Source of the DNA: Pimelobacter simplex
GTDB lineage: Bacteria > Actinomycetota > Actinomycetes > Propionibacteriales > Nocardioidaceae
Reading direction: 5' to 3'
DNA: 64,000 nucleotides
NCBI GenBank assembly: GCA_016803235.1
Contig: JADCLI010000012.1
Coordinates: forward strand, 61,266-125,265
Made by a program: the position numbers and the translations under genes. The notes beneath the pieces are model-generated. The model ran no database searches and was not told the DNA's origin. It was given only the letters and a program-made list of their open reading frames with translations. Below, one piece after another: positions 60,971-64,000 of this stretch. Every line of letters starts with the position of its first letter. The stretch's first letter is position 1.

Positions 60971-61660
60971 TCAGTGCTGGAAGCCGTAGCTGCCGGACGC
61001 CTCGTCGCGCACGACCTTGCCGTGGTCGAGCTCGATCACGCGCTTGGTGAACTGGTCGACGATGCCGTGGTCGTGGGTGGCCATCACGACCGTCGTACCG
61101 GTCTCGTTGATGTCGCCGAGCAGGTTCATGATGCCGACGGAGGTGGCCGGGTCGAGGTTTCCGGTCGGCTCGTCGGCGATGAGGATCATCGGCCGGTTGA
61201 CGAATGCCCGGGCGATGGCGACGCGCTGCTGCTCACCGCCGGAGAGCTCGTCGGGCATCCGGTCGCCCTTGTCCTTGAGGCCGACCAGCTCGAGCGTCTC
61301 GGGCACGACCTTCGCGATCTCGCGGCGGGACTTGCCGATGACCTGCTGGGCGAAGGCGACGTTCTCCGCGACCGTCTTGTTGGGCAGCAGCCGGAAGTCC
61401 TGGAACACGGTGCCGATCTCGCGCCGCAGCCGCGGCACCTTCCACCCGGCCATCCGGTTGATCTCCTTGCCGGCGACGTGCACGCGACCGGTCGTCGGCC
61501 GCACCTCGCGCAGCACCAGCCGCAACGCGGTCGACTTGCCTGATCCCGACGTACCGACGAGGTAGACGAACTCGCCCTTGTCGATGTCGAGGGTGACCTG
61601 GTCGAGCGCCGGGCGGCCGGGGCCGGGGTAGCGCTTGGTGACCTTCTCGAAGCGAATCAC
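60971..61660 (-). CDS. ftsE: cell division ATP-binding protein FtsE
   Basis: A 229-residue ABC ATPase. Walker A is GTSGSGKST, signature LSGGEQQRV, Walker [13 protein letters not shown] and the switch region [29 protein letters not shown] at the N-terminus is FtsE-like. It drives FtsX conformational change to switch on the wall hydrolase. GTG at 61660 gives the standard start; an earlier in-frame reading lacks support. First gene of ftsE-ftsX. Confidence 0.95.
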   Translation of the reverse strand: MIRFEKVTKRYPGPGRPALDQVTLDIDKGEFVYLVGTSGSGKSTALRLVLREVRPTTGRVHVAGKEINRMAGWKVPRLRREIGTVFQDFRLLPNKTVAENVAFAQQVIGKSRREIAKVVPETLELVGLKDKGDRMPDELSGGEQQRVAIARAFVNRPMILIADEPTGNLDPATSVGIMNLLGDINETGTTVVMATHDHGIVDQFTKRVIELDHGKVVRDEASGSYGFQH

Positions 61661-61777
61661 TGACCTGACGGTACGCCACCGCCGAAGGCCGCCGGCGGAC
61701 CCGTCCCCGGTGGGTCGCCGGCACGTCAGGCACGTCACGTCGTCGGTTCCAGACACGGCGTCGGTAGGGTGACGTCC

Positions 61778-62413
61778 GTGCCGATGGTCCTGCGTGCGCT
61801 GCTGCTCTCAGCGCTGCTCACGCTCGTTCCCGTCGCGATCGGCGTGGCCGTCTCCGGCGATGCGACGCTGTCGCGCCAACCGGCCGCCTACCGGGCCACG
61901 CCCCTGACCGAGTTCGACAGCGCGTCGGCCGTCGTGCAGCGCGCGCCGTTCTGCGACCTGGTGCCCGCGGCAGCGGCGAAGGAGGCGCTCGGCTCGACGG
62001 CCACCCTCGCGACGTACGACAACGGCGAGCAGTCCGAGGCGTTCCCGGGCGGCGACGTCCCCCACGAGTACGGCTGCCGCTTCTCCCCCGCCGACTCGAC
62101 CGTGGTCGGCGAGGCCCGCGGCTGGGTCTTCGCCCCGCCGGTCACCACCGACGCGGCACAGGCGATGGTCGAGGCGGCGGTGACCAAGACCTGCTCCGCG
62201 GTGCCGTCCGCGCCGGCGTACGGCGCTCCGTCGACCGGCGTGCTGTGCCCCGGCGACGGCGTGCAGACGGCGTCCTTCCGCGGCCTTTTCGGCGACGCCT
62301 GGCTGTCCTGCAGCCTGACCCTGCCCGCCGACGTCGCGCAGGACGACCTGGTCGAGCGCGCCGGACGCTGGTGCGTGGCGGTCGCGCAGGCCGCGTCGGT
62401 GCCGCTCACCTGA
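61778..62413 (+). CDS. exported hypothetical protein (DUF3558-like pattern)
   Basis: A 211-residue protein with an N-terminal hydrophobic segment ([24 protein letters not shown]) serving as signal or anchor. The rest is exported with three to four cysteines ([39 protein letters not shown]), arranged as in DUF3558-type sensor-like lipoproteins but without a lipobox. GTG at 61778 is chosen; 61769 or ATG 61784 are alternatives. A 15-bp tandem repeat starts at its stop codon. Function unknown. Confidence 0.7.
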   Translation: MPMVLRALLLSALLTLVPVAIGVAVSGDATLSRQPAAYRATPLTEFDSASAVVQRAPFCDLVPAAAAKEALGSTATLATYDNGEQSEAFPGGDVPHEYGCRFSPADSTVVGEARGWVFAPPVTTDAAQAMVEAAVTKTCSAVPSAPAYGAPSTGVLCPGDGVQTASFRGLFGDAWLSCSLTLPADVAQDDLVERAGRWCVAVAQAASVPLT

Positions 62414-62484
62414 TCGACCGGGGGCTGATCGACCGCGGCCTGATCGACCGGGGCCTGATCGACCGGGGCCTGATCGATCGGGCA
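62410..62484 (+). repeat. 15-bp tandem repeat, five copies
   Basis: CTGATCGACCGGGGC and close variants repeat head to tail five times (copies at 62410, 62425, 62440, 62455, 62470; the last diverges at two to three positions). The first copy contains the stop codon of the upstream gene. Period 15 keeps one reading frame, giving TGA in every copy on that frame. Minisatellite-like; function unknown. Confidence 0.85.
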
Positions 62485-62558
62485 CAGTTGCCGGGACATC
62501 GTCCCGACCTGGCCGGCGACCCTTCAAGGCTGTCCAGGGACCGACCGATCGTGTCCTC

Positions 62559-64000
62559 ATGCAGCACGCACTGCGCAGGGGGACTCTCGGACTCGCCGGC
62601 CTGGCACTCGCCGTCGGCACTCTCGCCCTGCCTGCCTCCGCCGCCCCCGACCCCGACGTCCCGGGACTGACGTCCTCCGAGCAGCGCCTGCTCGCCTCGG
62701 ACCCGTCGCTGGACGTCGCCAGGGACGGCACCCTGTACGCCGTCGACGAGTGGCGCCCGCCGGCCGACCCCCCGGACGCCGCCACCACCGACACCCCGTC
62801 GCCGGCCGTCGCCGAGGCCCTCACCGCCACCGCGAACGTCGACACCTTCGCGCTGCACAGCCGCCCCGGAGCGGCCCGCAGCATCTACCTCGACTTCAAC
62901 GGCGGAAGCCTCCTCGCCACCAACTCGTGGCTCCTCAACGGCCTCAACAGCCTGCTGTTCGGCGGCTGGTCGCTGGACGCGCTGGCGCTGCTGTTCTCCG
63001 ACGCCGAGCAGACCGTGATCCGTGAGGTCTGGGCGCGCGTCGCCGAGGACTTCGCCCCGTGGGACGTCGACGTGACCACCGAGGAGCCGCTCCACGGCGG
63101 GCTCTTCCGCAGCTCCAGCAACGACCCGACGTACGGCGCCCGGGTGGCGTTCACCAACGACGGCTCGGTGCAGACCCAGCTGTGCGGCGGAGGGTGCGGC
63201 GGCATCGCCTGGATCGGCACGTACAACGAGATCGCCCCCAGCGAGCTGCACAGCCCGGCGTGGGTGTTCCCCGCCTCGCTGGGCCAGAAGGCCAAGAACA
63301 TGGCCGAGGCGGCGTCGCACGAGGCAGGGCACACGCTGGGCCTCGCTCACGACGGCACCGGCTCCAGCGGCTACTACTCGGGCACCCCGCTGTGGGGACC
63401 GATCATGGGCAGTCCCTACAGCGCGACGATCACCCAGTGGTCGCGGGGCAGCTACTCCGGGGCCAACAACCAGGAGGACGACCTCGCGGTGATCGGCGCG
63501 CACGGGCTGCCGGCGCGCTCCGACGAGGCCGGCAGCACGCCGGCCACGGCCGCCGACCTCACCACGCTCCCCGACGACGGCGGCATCATCTCCACCCCGG
63601 CGGACAGCGACTGGTACGCCCTGACCGACTGCGTCGGCACGTTGACCGCCACCGCCTCTGCGGCCTCGGTCGGTCCGAACCTGGACGTGACCCTCGAGCT
63701 GCGCGACGGCGCCGGCCAGGTCGTGGCCGCGAGCGCGCCCCAGACCAGCCGGACCACCTCCGGCGGCGTGAGCGGGATGGGCGCGTCCCTGACCGTTCCC
63801 CTCGTCGGCGGCCCCTACTACCTGGCGGTCTCGGGCGGCGGCTCGGGCGCAGGCGGTGCCAGCGGCTGGGGCACCTCCGGTGGCGGGTACGACGACTACG
63901 GCAGTCTCGGGCGGTACCAGCTCTTCATGGCCGGGTGCGCCGGCGGCACCGGTGTCCCGGTCCCGCCGGACACCGAGATCCCGTTCGACCCCACCGGCAC
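62559..64000 (+). CDS. secreted metzincin metalloprotease (3' partial)
   Basis: An exported protease cut by the right edge after 480 codons. Signal peptide (about 1-29, MQHALRRGTLGLAGLALAVG). A propeptide-like stretch precedes the catalytic domain, with the zinc motif ASHEAGHTLGLAHDG near residues 250-264 (HExxHxxGxxHD) and the Met-turn in GPIMGSPY about 20 residues later. A PPC-like domain (TPADSDWYALTDCVGTLTA) and Gly/Ser-rich linkers follow. The zinc motif and Met-turn place it among metzincins; the exact subfamily is not clear. Confidence 0.85.
   Translation, partial: MQHALRRGTLGLAGLALAVGTLALPASAAPDPDVPGLTSSEQRLLASDPSLDVARDGTLYAVDEWRPPADPPDAATTDTPSPAVAEALTATANVDTFALHSRPGAARSIYLDFNGGSLLATNSWLLNGLNSLLFGGWSLDALALLFSDAEQTVIREVWARVAEDFAPWDVDVTTEEPLHGGLFRSSSNDPTYGARVAFTNDGSVQTQLCGGGCGGIAWIGTYNEIAPSELHSPAWVFPASLGQKAKNMAEAASHEAGHTLGLAHDGTGSSGYYSGTPLWGPIMGSPYSATITQWSRGSYSGANNQEDDLAVIGAHGLPARSDEAGSTPATAADLTTLPDDGGIISTPADSDWYALTDCVGTLTATASAASVGPNLDVTLELRDGAGQVVAASAPQTSRTTSGGVSGMGASLTVPLVGGPYYLAVSGGGSGAGGASGWGTSGGGYDDYGSLGRYQLFMAGCAGGTGVPVPPDTEIPFDPTG

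Noticed and set aside
62410-62484. CRISPR array
   Set aside because: The repeats are directly adjacent with no unique spacers, and no cas genes are present.

Overview
The window is high-GC DNA (about 70 percent by eye), densely packed on both strands, with many GTG starts and many ATGA or GTGA stop/start overlaps. Gene content points to an actinobacterium of the Nocardioides/Propionibacteriales type: pafB-pafC, a mec-cysO-cysM cysteine cassette, DUF2017-clpS, DUF3039 with a helicase, a GPGG small membrane protein, and a tmRNA whose tag ends in ALAA. The genus is inferred from gene content and base composition, not from a marker gene. No insertion sequence, integrase, prophage or CRISPR array was seen, and no gene-free stretch exceeds about 300 bases.

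Layout. 1-8.2 kb: tail of a receptor Ser/Thr kinase, a GAF-ANTAR regulator, pafC-pafB, an enoyl-CoA hydratase, a secreted penicillin/AHL-type acylase and an orphan GroES. 8.3-11.5 kb: a CbiMNQO-type Ni/Co ECF transporter divergent from a PrxQ peroxiredoxin, with a strong Nur-like box between them. 11.5-14.7 kb: two coupled membrane proteins, one carrying a Vps62-like domain. 14.6-18.1 kb: M20 hydrolase, tRNA-Leu, rdgB, rph, SGNH hydrolase. 18.2-22 kb: an ABC exporter divergent from a DesK/NarL two-component pair. 22-27.4 kb: an MBL-fold hydrolase, a phosphodiesterase, a DUF3152 protein, the cysteine cassette and a desaturase. 27.4-33.3 kb: a CitAB-type two-component system divergent from tctC-tctB-tctA-uspA. 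33.4-37.7 kb: DUF2017-clpS and a MarR-MFS pair under a perfect operator. 37.7-41.9 kb: a siderophore ABC importer with a fused double permease and an iron box, then an 88-nt palindrome. 41.9-46.1 kb: helicase, DUF3039 and a TetR-MFS pair with twin operators. 46-55 kb: mixed metabolic and hypothetical genes, including an ECF sigma gene interrupted by an in-frame amber codon. 55-62 kb: two small membrane proteins, tmRNA, a trypsin-like protease, smpB, an M23 hydrolase and ftsX-ftsE. 62-64 kb: a 15-bp tandem repeat and a secreted metzincin that runs off the right edge.

How the genes work together. Clear functional modules are trans-translation (tmRNA and SmpB), division-linked wall hydrolysis (FtsE, FtsX and the M23 protein), CysO-dependent cysteine synthesis, iron-siderophore uptake, nickel or cobalt uptake, tripartite tricarboxylate uptake with its sensor pair, and two regulator-controlled drug exporters. 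No wholly novel multi-gene system is evident. The best leads are the amber-interrupted sigma factor, the Nur-like box in the transporter/peroxiredoxin divergent region, the 88-nt palindrome, CysO with residues beyond its Gly-Gly, and the coupled Vps62 membrane pair.
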